Shown here one piece after another: positions 53,468 to 61,264 of a stretch of DNA of 64,000 bases. How positions within the stretch are numbered: position 1 is the stretch's first letter; every line of letters starts with the position of its first letter. The translations under genes and the position numbers were made by a program. The stretch is from an uncultured bacterium (GTDB taxonomy: Bacteria > Actinomycetota > Coriobacteriia > Coriobacteriales > Coriobacteriaceae): contig CATWBO010000007.1 of assembly GCA_958349055.1 (NCBI GenBank), positions 7,122 to 71,121 on the forward strand, read 5' to 3'. The notes below the pieces were generated by a model. The model worked only from the letters and a program-made list of their open reading frames with translations. It was not told the origin of the DNA and searched no databases.

Positions 53468-53824
53468 TTACTCGGCCGCCTCGCGCAGGGCCGACATCGT
53501 AGCCGCATATTGCTGCTGTAGCGCATGCATTCCCTCGCGAGCGCCGTCAACGGCATCGGCGCCGCGCAGCGCCTCGGTCACCACGACCGCTGGCTCGTAC
53601 AGATTATCGAATCCCAGGTTCTGGCTCACGCCCTTGAGCGTGTGCGCTGCCATAAACGCACCTTCGGCGTCTCCCGCCGCCATGGCGGCTTCCAGCTTGT
53701 CCATGCTCTCGTCATCCAAAAACTTGAGGGCAAAGCGGGCAAGCATTTCCTCGCCCATCAGCCGAGCGCACGCGTCATCATAATTTGCGCCGATCTTCTC
53801 ATACGCCTCACGCATGGAAATCAT
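53468..53824 (-). CDS. Hpt domain phosphotransfer protein
   Basis: 118 residues, a stand-alone histidine phosphotransfer domain. His61 in AAHTLKGVSQNLG is the phosphorylation site. It should shuttle phosphate between receiver domains. It sits 23 bases downstream of the GGDEF-REC-HD-GYP gene, whose receiver is the obvious partner. ATG 53824 has AAAGGAG 11 bases upstream; ATG 53815 is an alternative. Confidence 0.93.
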   Translation of the reverse strand: MISMREAYEKIGANYDDACARLMGEEMLARFALKFLDDESMDKLEAAMAAGDAEGAFMAAHTLKGVSQNLGFDNLYEPAVVVTEALRGADAVDGAREGMHALQQQYAATMSALREAAE

Positions 53825-53847
53825 GGGTTAAAACTCCTTTGGTCAAA

Positions 53848-55728
53848 CTAAATCGTGGGAAACGCAACGACGTCAGCAGGGCGTGCCAACGTCTCGGCAA
53901 TTTGGTCTTGCACCTCGAGCAGGCAATCGAGCAGCAGCGGGTTAAAGGTGCCGCACTTACCGTCCAGGATCATCTGGATCGCCTCCTCGTGCGGGATAGC
54001 GTCCTTGTACACGCGCACGCTCGTCAGTGCATCGTACACGTCAGCCACCGAAACCACCTGCGCGGCAATGGGAATTTCGTCGCCCTTAAGGCCATCGGGA
54101 TAACCCTTGCCGTCCCAGCGCTCGTGATGCCAACGCGCAATCTGGTACGCATATTCCATAAGCGCATTGCCGGCGTGATGGCTACCCAGCTCAAGCAGCA
54201 TGTCGGCGCCGATCGTGGTATGCGTCTTCATAATCTCGAACTCCTCGGGCGTAAGGCGTCCGGGCTTGTTGAGAATCGCATCGTCAATCGACATCTTGCC
54301 GATATCGTGCAGCGCCGAAGCCAGGGCGATCGTGGAGCGTTCCTCATTGTCGAGGAAGATCGTGCCGCTACGCTGGACCAGACAGCCAAGCAGCAGCTCG
54401 GTCAGCTTCTCGATGTTCGTAACGTGCCTGCCGCTCTCGCCGTTGCGAAGCTCCATGACGCCAGCCATGATGTCGATGAGCATGCGACTGTTCTTGACGC
54501 GCTCGTTGTACTGCTGGGACAGCAGGCTCGTCAGGCGGCGCTGTTTGGCGTACAGGCGGATGGTGTTGTTTACGCGGCGGCGCACGATACGGGAGTCAAA
54601 CGGGCGGTTGATATAGTCCGAGGCGCCCAGCTCGTACGCGCGCAGAACCATATCATCGGAATCTTCGCTCGAAATCATGATGACAGGCAGATTGTCGATA
54701 CCCGTTCGGCGCGACAGATCGGCCAGCACCTCAAAGCCGCTTATGCCCGGCATGACAATGTCCAGCATCACGAGCGACAACTCATCGCCATAGCGGTCGA
54801 CCATGTCGAGCGCTGTACGACCGTTGTCGGCCTCGAGGATGCAATACTCGTCCTTGAGCATCTCGTTGAGAATGGCTCGGTTCATCTCGGAGTCATCGAC
54901 AATAAGCACCAAAGGCTTTTCGCTTTGGAAGGCCTCGATGGAATCGGCATCGGTCACGACCGTACCGGCTTTTGCCTTAGCGCGGCCCAATAATTGGACA
55001 GCACGGCCAACGCCCTCATCGACCGTTTCGCCATGAATGCGAACGCCACCAACACATGCCGTCAAGCTCACGTACTCATGGCCCGGAACAATCGTGGAAC
55101 GAACGGCATCGGATACCTGATGTAGACGACGGGTGAAGTCATCGGAGGAAATATTGGGCATGACGACCACAAACTTGTCGCAGCCATAGCGCACAAGCTC
55201 GTCAGTCGAACGAATTCCGCTGCGTATGGCTGTCGCCACAGCACCGAGTGCAAGGTCGCCGGCATGACGACCACACGTATCGTTGAAGACCCTAAAATCA
55301 TCAAGGTCGATCACCGCCACGCCGGCCTTCATGCGGGCGCTACGGAGCTTTTCCTCGTAATATCGGCGATTGTGCACGCTCGTCAGCACGTCGGTGTAGA
55401 CAAGGTCCTCTTCCGCGGCCTCTTGCTCATCGATCGGACGCACCATCAGCAGGACGTGAGGCTCGCCCTCGACCTTTAGAGGGCGCAGACGGGCGCGGTA
55501 CTCAATACCATCATTGAGCAGCTGCTCCGACACCTCACCCGAATCTGCCAAGGCCTCAAGACTCGACTGACGCAGGCAAGGGCAGCGATCGCCGGCGAGC
55601 AAGCAGTTAGGCTCGCTCTTAATCTGATCGGCCGACAGCAAACGCACCACGGGGTAGGTCTTCGCGACGCGGGCGACCTCGGCGGCAGCCTCCTCGTCGG
55701 TTAGATTGACCTCGTGATTATTGAGCAT
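53848..55728 (-). CDS. GGDEF (degenerate)-receiver-HD-GYP signalling protein
   Basis: 626 residues. A short N-terminal sensor region (1-105, three Cys) precedes a GGDEF fold (110-265). There the signature is GCDKF at 182-186 instead of GGDEF, so cyclase activity is doubtful. A receiver domain (272-390) with phospho-acceptor Asp323 (LDIVMPG) comes next. The HD-GYP domain (405-620) has HD at 474-475 and HHERWDGKGYPDG intact, so it should hydrolyse cyclic di-GMP or a similar dinucleotide. No membrane segment. Operon with the Hpt gene. Confidence 0.93.
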   Translation of the reverse strand: MLNNHEVNLTDEEAAAEVARVAKTYPVVRLLSADQIKSEPNCLLAGDRCPCLRQSSLEALADSGEVSEQLLNDGIEYRARLRPLKVEGEPHVLLMVRPIDEQEAAEEDLVYTDVLTSVHNRRYYEEKLRSARMKAGVAVIDLDDFRVFNDTCGRHAGDLALGAVATAIRSGIRSTDELVRYGCDKFVVVMPNISSDDFTRRLHQVSDAVRSTIVPGHEYVSLTACVGGVRIHGETVDEGVGRAVQLLGRAKAKAGTVVTDADSIEAFQSEKPLVLIVDDSEMNRAILNEMLKDEYCILEADNGRTALDMVDRYGDELSLVMLDIVMPGISGFEVLADLSRRTGIDNLPVIMISSEDSDDMVLRAYELGASDYINRPFDSRIVRRRVNNTIRLYAKQRRLTSLLSQQYNERVKNSRMLIDIMAGVMELRNGESGRHVTNIEKLTELLLGCLVQRSGTIFLDNEERSTIALASALHDIGKMSIDDAILNKPGRLTPEEFEIMKTHTTIGADMLLELGSHHAGNALMEYAYQIARWHHERWDGKGYPDGLKGDEIPIAAQVVSVADVYDALTSVRVYKDAIPHEEAIQMILDGKCGTFNPLLLDCLLEVQDQIAETLARPADVVAFPTI

Positions 55729-55939
55729 ATGGGGCCCTTTCTATCGTCACGCACGGCAACGGTGCATATCAAATGGTACAAGGGTAACATCTAACAGCTG
55801 CAGAAAAACGCGCGATTATCGTTGCATTTTTATGACCTGGCAAACGGCGGTAATGGAGCCGCGGGCGCGCGGTTATGGGCGCATTCGTTAACAATGACGA
55901 AACGCTAGCAGTCCCCCTCCCCGCAGGTCATCGAGCGCG

Positions 55940-56737
55940 CTAACGCTCCAAGACATCGCGAACGGCGCTTGCCGCCATAACGGGGCGATCGCGCAGACCG
56001 TTATGCGCGCCCGGGATCGTCACGAGGGGGCAATCGAGATATTCGGCAGCCGCTCGCGTACCAGCCTCGCGGGGCGTACCGACCGAAAGCTCACCCAAAA
56101 ACACGGCCGACACCGCCTTTGACGCGCGGGCGCGCTCCCAGTCGGGAGCATATGTCATATTTGTTCCGTATTCATTGGCCATGAAGCAACGACCATTGCG
56201 CAGGGCATGCTTGGCTTCCGCTTCGGTCGTTCCAGGAGCCTCGGGATCCAAGTCGCCGAGGGCTCCCAAGAAAAGCCGGAGCGCCCTTGAAACCTTTCCG
56301 GCCGCAATCATATCGAGCAAAACCGGTGCTGCGCCTATGCCGACGCCTTCGGCCGACACAGCCGGCTCATGCAGAATCGCACGGTCGACGAGATGGGGTT
56401 CGGTACGAAGAAGCTCCAGCGCCACCAACGTACCGGCGCTGTGCGCAAGCACATTTGTCGGAGCGCCAACGTGTTCGATCACGGCTTGCAGATCGGCGGC
56501 CTGAGCGGCAAGATCATAGCTGCCGTCTGCCGCATCGCTGCTGCCACCACAGCCGCGGCGGTCGTAGGCAATTACGCGGTAGTTGCGACTGAGCTCACAA
56601 GCGATGCTGTCGAAAAATGTGCCGTCGACACAAGCGCCGTGCACGCACACCAAGGCAGGAGCATCAGGCGACACATCCGGGTCGGCATATTCGCGACAGG
56701 CAATCGTGGTGCCCGCATTCTCGACCGCAAAATCCAT
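55940..56737 (-). CDS. Alpha/beta hydrolase
   Basis: 265 residues. The oxyanion motif VCVHGACVDG, nucleophile Ser100 in LAHSAGT, and a late His in IPGAHNGLRDRP form the expected triad layout. Substrate unknown. ATG 56737; no close operon partner. Divergent from the radical SAM gene. Confidence 0.9.
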   Translation of the reverse strand: MDFAVENAGTTIACREYADPDVSPDAPALVCVHGACVDGTFFDSIACELSRNYRVIAYDRRGCGGSSDAADGSYDLAAQAADLQAVIEHVGAPTNVLAHSAGTLVALELLRTEPHLVDRAILHEPAVSAEGVGIGAAPVLLDMIAAGKVSRALRLFLGALGDLDPEAPGTTEAEAKHALRNGRCFMANEYGTNMTYAPDWERARASKAVSAVFLGELSVGTPREAGTRAAAEYLDCPLVTIPGAHNGLRDRPVMAASAVRDVLER

Positions 56738-56962
56738 GTTGTGCCCCCATCATCAATGCTCATCCAGTTGCACGTCAGCACGGTTGGATGGACCCGCATT
56801 GCTTTACACCTTGTTAACAGATTAACTTTACCCGACCCGAGGCTTTTCATGGCACGACATCATGAGCGACGTGAAAAAACGAAACTTGTAAAGCAAGAGC
56901 CCACACCTTGCTTTGGAGCCGATGCTATGCTTAGGCACAATTGTCTTGAGGAGCATATGCCT

Positions 56963-57739
56963 ATGTCTACGTTTTTGAATGCCAGCCCCATCTTTGGGCC
57001 CGTTCGCAGCCGTCGCCTTGGTCTCTCGCTCGGCGTCAACATGATGCCGGCCAGCGGCAAGATCTGCACGTTCGACTGCATCTACTGCGAGAACGGCCTC
57101 AACGCCGAGCGCCCCTGCCATGAGCCGTACAACACAGCTGCCGTGGTACTCGACGCGCTCGAGGCAAAGCTGCGCGAGATGGCAGCCGAGGGCGAGCTCC
57201 CCGATGTGATCACCTTCGCAGGCAACGGCGAGCCCACCGCCGCACCGGAGTTTCCACAGGCCATCGCCGGCGCCGTCGCGCTGCGCGACGAGCTTGCCCC
57301 AAGCTCCAAGATCGCTGTGCTCTCCAACGGCACACGCGCCGACCGCCCCGAGGTGCACGACGCGCTCATGATGGTCGACGACAACATTCTTAAGCTCGAT
57401 ACCGTCGACCCGGCGTTTATCCAGCTGCTCGACCAGCCTGTTTGCCCCTACAACGTCGAGCACCAGATCGAGACGTTCGCAAGCTTTGACGGTCACGTTA
57501 TTATCCAGACGATCTTTTTGACCGGCGAGGATCAGGGCAAGCTCATCGACAACACCGGCGAGGAGTACGTTGCCCCCTGGCTCGCGGCGCTTGAGCGCAT
57601 TCGCCCGCAAGAAGCGACCATCTACACGGTGGCGCGCGAGACACCGGTCGCCGGCCTTGCCAAAGCAGCGCCCGAGGTGCTCGACGCCATTGCCGCGCGC
57701 GTCCAAGCCCTCGGCATCCCCTGCCAGGTGAGCTACTAG
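56963..57739 (+). CDS. Radical SAM protein (COG0731-like)
   Basis: 258 residues. The [4Fe-4S]/SAM motif is CTFDCIYC near residue 33. The N-terminal GPVRSRRLGLSLGVNMMP and TFAGNGEPTAAPEF are typical of the COG0731 group, related to TYW1 but of unproven role in bacteria. ATG 56963 has GAGGAG nine bases upstream; ATG 56957 is too close. A longer open frame upstream is antisense to the hydrolase gene. Confidence 0.9.
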   Translation: MSTFLNASPIFGPVRSRRLGLSLGVNMMPASGKICTFDCIYCENGLNAERPCHEPYNTAAVVLDALEAKLREMAAEGELPDVITFAGNGEPTAAPEFPQAIAGAVALRDELAPSSKIAVLSNGTRADRPEVHDALMMVDDNILKLDTVDPAFIQLLDQPVCPYNVEHQIETFASFDGHVIIQTIFLTGEDQGKLIDNTGEEYVAPWLAALERIRPQEATIYTVARETPVAGLAKAAPEVLDAIAARVQALGIPCQVSY

Positions 57740-57780
57740 CAAAACCACGCAGCAGCTAGTGCCCGCCATCCCGCCCCATC

Positions 57781-57847
57781 AGTTGCGGTGATATAGTTCC
57801 TATTTGTGCTGTTAAACCGCTTAAATCGGAACTATATCACCGCAACT
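57781..57847. repeat. 20-bp-arm hairpin with 27-nt loop
   Basis: AGTTGCGGTGATATAGTTCC at 57781-57800 and its exact complement at 57828-57847. On the plus strand it ends in TTTTATGG, so it may terminate the radical SAM transcript. The loop ends CGCTTAAATC, similar to the loop of the hairpin at 53380. Confidence 0.85.
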
Positions 57848-57899
57848 TTTATGGACGCGTGGGTGGGCTATACTAGCTGCGAATGAAAGGAAGTTAGCC

Positions 57900-58787
57900 A
57901 TGTATGACAAAGGACCCGTGCCCGGCCGCAACGACGCTTGCTGGTGCGGCAGCGGCAAGAAATACAAGAAATGCCATAGCGCCTTTGATGAGCGCCTCGA
58001 GCGCTTGTGGGAAGAGGGCTGGGAGGTTCTGCCCCGCACGCTCTACAAGACGCCCGCCGATATCGAGGGCATTAAGCGCTCGGCCGCCATCAACGTGGGC
58101 GTGCTCGATTATGTGGGCGAGCATATCGCCGCAGGCATGACCACCAACCAGATCGACCAGATGATCTACGACTACACCGTCGAGCACGGTGGCACGCCGG
58201 CCGACCTCAACTACGAGGGCTACCCCAAAAGCGTGTGCACCTCGATCAACGACGTCGTCTGCCACGGCATCCCCTGTGACACGGACGTGCTGCACGAGGG
58301 CGACATCATCAACGTGGACTGCTCCACGATCTTGGACGGCTACTTTAGCGACTCGAGCCGTATGTTCTGCATCGGCGAGGTCTCGGCCGAGCGCCAGCGC
58401 CTGGTCGACGTCACCCGCGCCAGCGTGGAGGCGGGTCTGGCGGCCGTCAAGCCATGGCTGCCGTTGTCCGTTATGGCCGAGGCAGTGCAAAAGACCGTCG
58501 AGGACGCCGGCTTTAGCGTGGTGCGCGAGTACGGCGGACACGGCATCGGTAAGGAGTTCCACGAGGACCCGTTTGTGGGCTTTACCACCGAGGCGCCCGA
58601 TGTGGACACCATCATGGCCCCGGGCATGGTCTTTACCATCGAGCCCATGGTCAACGCCGGAGCGCCCGACATCAAGATTAGCAAGGGCGATGGCTGGTGC
58701 GTTCGCACCAAGGACGGTAGCGATTCGGCTCAGTGCGAGGTACAGCTCGTAGTGACCGAGGACGGCTACGAGCTGCTGAGCTGGTAG
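57900..58787 (+). CDS. map: Methionine aminopeptidase with N-terminal SEC-C motif
   Basis: 295 residues. Residues 8-27 form a SEC-C zinc motif (PGRNDACWCGSGKKYKKCH). The MetAP type I catalytic domain follows, with metal ligands in NVDCS, SDSSRMF, the GGHGIGKEFHEDP His, FTIEPM and QCEVQLV. It removes the initiator methionine from nascent chains; the SEC-C extension probably guides it to ribosomes. ATG 57900 follows AAGGAAG. A TATACT box lies at 57869-57874, with no strong -35. Confidence 0.95.
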   Translation: MYDKGPVPGRNDACWCGSGKKYKKCHSAFDERLERLWEEGWEVLPRTLYKTPADIEGIKRSAAINVGVLDYVGEHIAAGMTTNQIDQMIYDYTVEHGGTPADLNYEGYPKSVCTSINDVVCHGIPCDTDVLHEGDIINVDCSTILDGYFSDSSRMFCIGEVSAERQRLVDVTRASVEAGLAAVKPWLPLSVMAEAVQKTVEDAGFSVVREYGGHGIGKEFHEDPFVGFTTEAPDVDTIMAPGMVFTIEPMVNAGAPDIKISKGDGWCVRTKDGSDSAQCEVQLVVTEDGYELLSW

Positions 58788-58854
58788 ACGTGCGGACGCC
58801 GGATGCTGACGGGCACGCTCGTCTTGCATCCGGCGTTTTATTTGAACGTTTTGC

Positions 58855-58897
58855 CTGATAAAACCTGCCAAAACAAACCTGTCCCTTTTTGGCAGGT
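58855..58897 (-). repeat. GGGACAGG-loop hairpin, copy H
   Basis: CTGATAAAACCTGCCAAAA, then CAAACCTGTCCCTTTTTGG and CAGGT. Perfect CCTGCCAAAA / TTTTTGGCAGG stem. It is 19 bases upstream of the dehydrogenase start and could influence its translation. Confidence 0.85.
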
Positions 58898-58916
58898 CGA
58901 GCGGAGAGGACTGCTT

Positions 58917-59852
58917 GTGAACATCCTGGTTTTGTTGCCCGTCAATGACCGCCATCGTGCGATCCTCGAGTCGAGCGCTCCAGGCGAGGACTTTATCTAC
59001 ACGAGCACCGACGCCGCCACGCGCAAGCAGGTCGCCGATGCCGACGTGATCCTGGGCAACATCGACCCTGGCATGCTCACGGCATGCGAGCATCTCCAGC
59101 TGTTGCAATTGCAGACCGCCGGCTATGACGACTACCTCGCCGCCGGCACCGTGCCGGCTGAAGCCAAGCTGTCTTGCTCAATCGGCGCCTACGGCCAGGC
59201 CGTGAGCGAGCACATGTTTGCCATGGTCCTTTCCATGATGAAGCGCCTGCCCGGTTATCACGACTTGCAGCGCGAGCATCGCTGGGAGGACTTGGGCCCG
59301 GTCACCTCGCTCAAAAATGCCAACGTGCTGGTGCTGGGCGCGGGCGATATCGGTGGCCACTTTGCCACGCTCTGCCGCAGCATAGGCGCACACGTCCGCG
59401 GCATCAAGCGCCATCCGCTCGTCTACCCCATTGTGTTTGAGGACATGGACGGCATGGACGCCCTGCCCGAGCGCCTGGCCGAGGCTGACATCGTCACATC
59501 CTTTATGCCCAGCACACCCGAGACCCGCGGCCTGGCGAACGCCGAGTTCTTTGCCGCGATGAAACCGGGCGCCTTCTTTGCCAACGGCGGCCGCGGTGAT
59601 CTTGTGGTCGCCGACGACTTGGTTGCCGCTCTGGAATCGGGACATCTCGCCGCCGCCGCGGTCGACGTCACCGACCCCGAGCCGCTGCCCGCGACAAGCC
59701 CGTTGTGGGATGCGCCCAACATGCTCATCACGCCGCACGTCTCCGGCTGGTTCCACTTGGCCGCCACGCTCAACAACGTCGTAGACATCGCCGCGGAGAA
59801 TCTGCGTCATCTGCAGGCGGGCGAGACCCTGCGCTGCTGGATCGAGCACTGA
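58917..59852 (+). CDS. D-isomer-specific 2-hydroxyacid dehydrogenase
   Basis: 311 residues. NAD-binding motif VLGAGDIGGHFA near residue 142; catalytic Arg in NGGRGDLV, Glu in TDPEPLP and His in TPHVSGW are all present. It interconverts a 2-oxoacid and a D-2-hydroxyacid; the substrate is unknown. It starts at GTG 58917 with GGAGAGGA six bases upstream; the open frame begins at 58803, inside the gap and repeat. It may be read on from map. Confidence 0.92.
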   Translation: MNILVLLPVNDRHRAILESSAPGEDFIYTSTDAATRKQVADADVILGNIDPGMLTACEHLQLLQLQTAGYDDYLAAGTVPAEAKLSCSIGAYGQAVSEHMFAMVLSMMKRLPGYHDLQREHRWEDLGPVTSLKNANVLVLGAGDIGGHFATLCRSIGAHVRGIKRHPLVYPIVFEDMDGMDALPERLAEADIVTSFMPSTPETRGLANAEFFAAMKPGAFFANGGRGDLVVADDLVAALESGHLAAAAVDVTDPEPLPATSPLWDAPNMLITPHVSGWFHLAATLNNVVDIAAENLRHLQAGETLRCWIEH

Positions 59853-60180
59853 TCTGTTCCGGCGTTCTAACGAACGCCGGAACCGCTCGACGCTGCGAGC
59901 CCGCCGTTTGGCCAATCTGCCGTTCAATTTCAAAGGCGCGACCTCATCTTTTTCCGCCGTTCTAACGAACGGCGGAGCACTCGACGCTGCGACCCCGTCT
60001 GGACGGCAATCTGCCTTTCAATCGTCGGGCATGGCCAGAAGGCCAATGCCCCCCTCTTTCAAGGCACTTTGCTCGCCCAGACGGGCTCTCGCTGACTTTT
60101 GTTCGACCTACGGGGCCTAACCAGTGCTGACTCAGCCCGGGAACTCTCGCTGACCATTATTCGGCCAGTGAGGTCTAGCG
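59853..60180. other. Repeat-rich gene-free region
   Basis: 328 bases between the dehydrogenase and the PIN gene. They hold the two hairpin units above and a second imperfect tandem pair: CTCTCGCTGAC at about 60086 and 60146, each followed by TTCG, GCC and a GGGGCCTA/GAGGTCTA-like segment. Some open frames cross it but match nothing. It could be a structured RNA or decayed repeats. Confidence 0.6.
59857..60030. repeat. Two tandem hairpin units with compensatory stem changes
   Basis: Unit 1 has CCGGCGTTC-TAAC-GAACGCCGG, unit 2 CCGCCGTTC-TAAC-GAACGGCGG. The fourth base pair is swapped (G-C to C-G) on both sides. Each is followed by CTCGACGCTGCGA and, further on, AATCTGCC and TTCAAT. The period is about 97 bp. 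Confidence 0.75.
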
Positions 60181-60675
60181 CTATTTAAGCGTTGTTAGAT
60201 AGTTTCTTGCGTTTTCGACGTTCATTGCTGCGACGGGTGCATGCGAACAGAGCTTGACATCGTTGGTGACCAGTAAATCTGCTTGGGCGCGTATCGCTGC
60301 CGCAATGATTAAATCGTCTTCGTAATCGCTATGGAGCTCACGCTGCCTGCTCGCCATCCAGATGTCGCTCAGGTCACAGGGCACTGGCGTGGCAAGCTGC
60401 GACAGCACGCTAAGACAATCCCATGCAAGCGATGTCGCTGCCGCAGCGGCATCTTGGGAAAGCGAACCATGCTCTCGCCGATACCATGCCTTATGTTCGC
60501 TTGAAATCAAATAGAACAGGTCTTTGGACGATGTCGCCGCATACAGCAAATCCACCTGCGCCGTGCATGCATCGCGTAAAAACTCAATCGCCACCGGACG
60601 ACCACGTCGTGAGGGAATGAAGTAATCGAGCCACACGTTGGTGTCAACCAAGATGCGCTTTGGAGTCTCACTCAT
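60181..60675 (-). CDS. PIN domain toxin (VapC-like)
   Basis: 164-residue PIN-fold ribonuclease. Acidic metal ligands: Asp11 in ILVDTNVWLDYF, Asp/Glu in the HSDYEDDLIIAAA segment, and Asp in LLVTND. It lies directly behind an antitoxin gene with an eight-base overlap, so it is the toxin of a type II pair. ATG 60675. Confidence 0.88.
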   Translation of the reverse strand: MSETPKRILVDTNVWLDYFIPSRRGRPVAIEFLRDACTAQVDLLYAATSSKDLFYLISSEHKAWYRREHGSLSQDAAAAATSLAWDCLSVLSQLATPVPCDLSDIWMASRQRELHSDYEDDLIIAAAIRAQADLLVTNDVKLCSHAPVAAMNVENARNYLTTLK

Positions 60676-61048
60676 AGAGCCAGCTCATCTCCTCGCCATA
60701 GCGATCCGCATAGGCATTCCGTTTGAGCTCTTCGTCGTCCGATGGCTGAGCCTTGACCATATCGATTCCCGACATACAGCAAGCGGCAGCGAACAGCTTC
60801 GACCCCTGATCCATAAGCTCGAGCTTACGTTTGGCGGCCTTTTCGCGCTCGCGCTGTTCCGCCCGGGCACGACTGGGCAGCAGGATATCCTCAAGCGCAC
60901 CGGGGCGATCGGCCAGCGACGCTGCAAGCTGCCAGAGCGCTCGCACCGCTTGGCTCGGCGTCATACCGGCCTTGGAGAGAGCGGCGTCCCCACTCCTTTT
61001 AAGATCGGCATCGAGACGTACGTTGATCTGAGCGGCTGTTGTGGTCAT
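60668..61048 (-). CDS. RelB/DinJ-like antitoxin
   Basis: 126 residues. The N-terminal ribbon-helix-helix (about 5-45, INVRLDADLKRSGDAALSKAG and SQAVRALW) is RelB/DinJ-like. The C-terminal half is charged and helical and should bind the toxin. RelB-type antitoxins normally pair with RelE/YafQ, whereas here the partner is a PIN protein. ATG 61048 follows GGAGGGG. The usual autoregulation could use the palindrome upstream. Confidence 0.85.
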   Translation of the reverse strand: MTTTAAQINVRLDADLKRSGDAALSKAGMTPSQAVRALWQLAASLADRPGALEDILLPSRARAEQREREKAAKRKLELMDQGSKLFAAACCMSGIDMVKAQPSDDEELKRNAYADRYGEEMSWLYE

Positions 61049-61107
61049 GACCCCTCCTTAATACTTCAAAACTATCATAAAACTCTATGGTAGATACGTA
61101 AAGCATG

Positions 61108-61120
61108 TATAGCATCTATA
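61108..61120. promoter_or_regulatory. Candidate operator of the PIN/antitoxin pair
   Basis: TATAG-CAT-CTATA palindrome, 60 bases upstream of the antitoxin start, within an AT-rich stretch that also offers TATACA and TATGAT boxes on the minus strand. Confidence 0.45.
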
Positions 61121-61143
61121 AGCATTGGCGGCACTCTGCGCAC

Positions 61144-61177
61144 AAAAAGCCGCCGAGGTACACTGCACCTCGGCGGC
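61144..61177 (-). terminator. Rho-independent terminator of the M18 aminopeptidase gene
   Basis: GCCGCCGAGGT and ACCTCGGCGGC, perfect 11-bp stem, followed by TTTTT on the minus strand. Confidence 0.92.
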
Positions 61178-61220
61178 TACGCATCACCGATCTAATTCGG
61201 TTTCACCTTTTGCATCCGCC

Positions 61221-61264
61221 CAGATAAAACCTGCCAAAATTAACATCCCTTTTTGGCAGGTTTT
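61221..61264 (-). repeat. GGGACAGG-type hairpin, copy I (diverged)
   Basis: CAGATAAAACCTGCCAAAA, then TTAACATCCCTTTTTGGCAGG. The loop has lost part of the core (GGGATG). The 3' arm runs into the stop codon of the M18 gene (61263-61265). Confidence 0.8.

Noticed and set aside
57894..59108. 404-codon minus-strand frame opposite map
   Set aside because: Shadow frame crossing two real plus-strand genes and a repeat.
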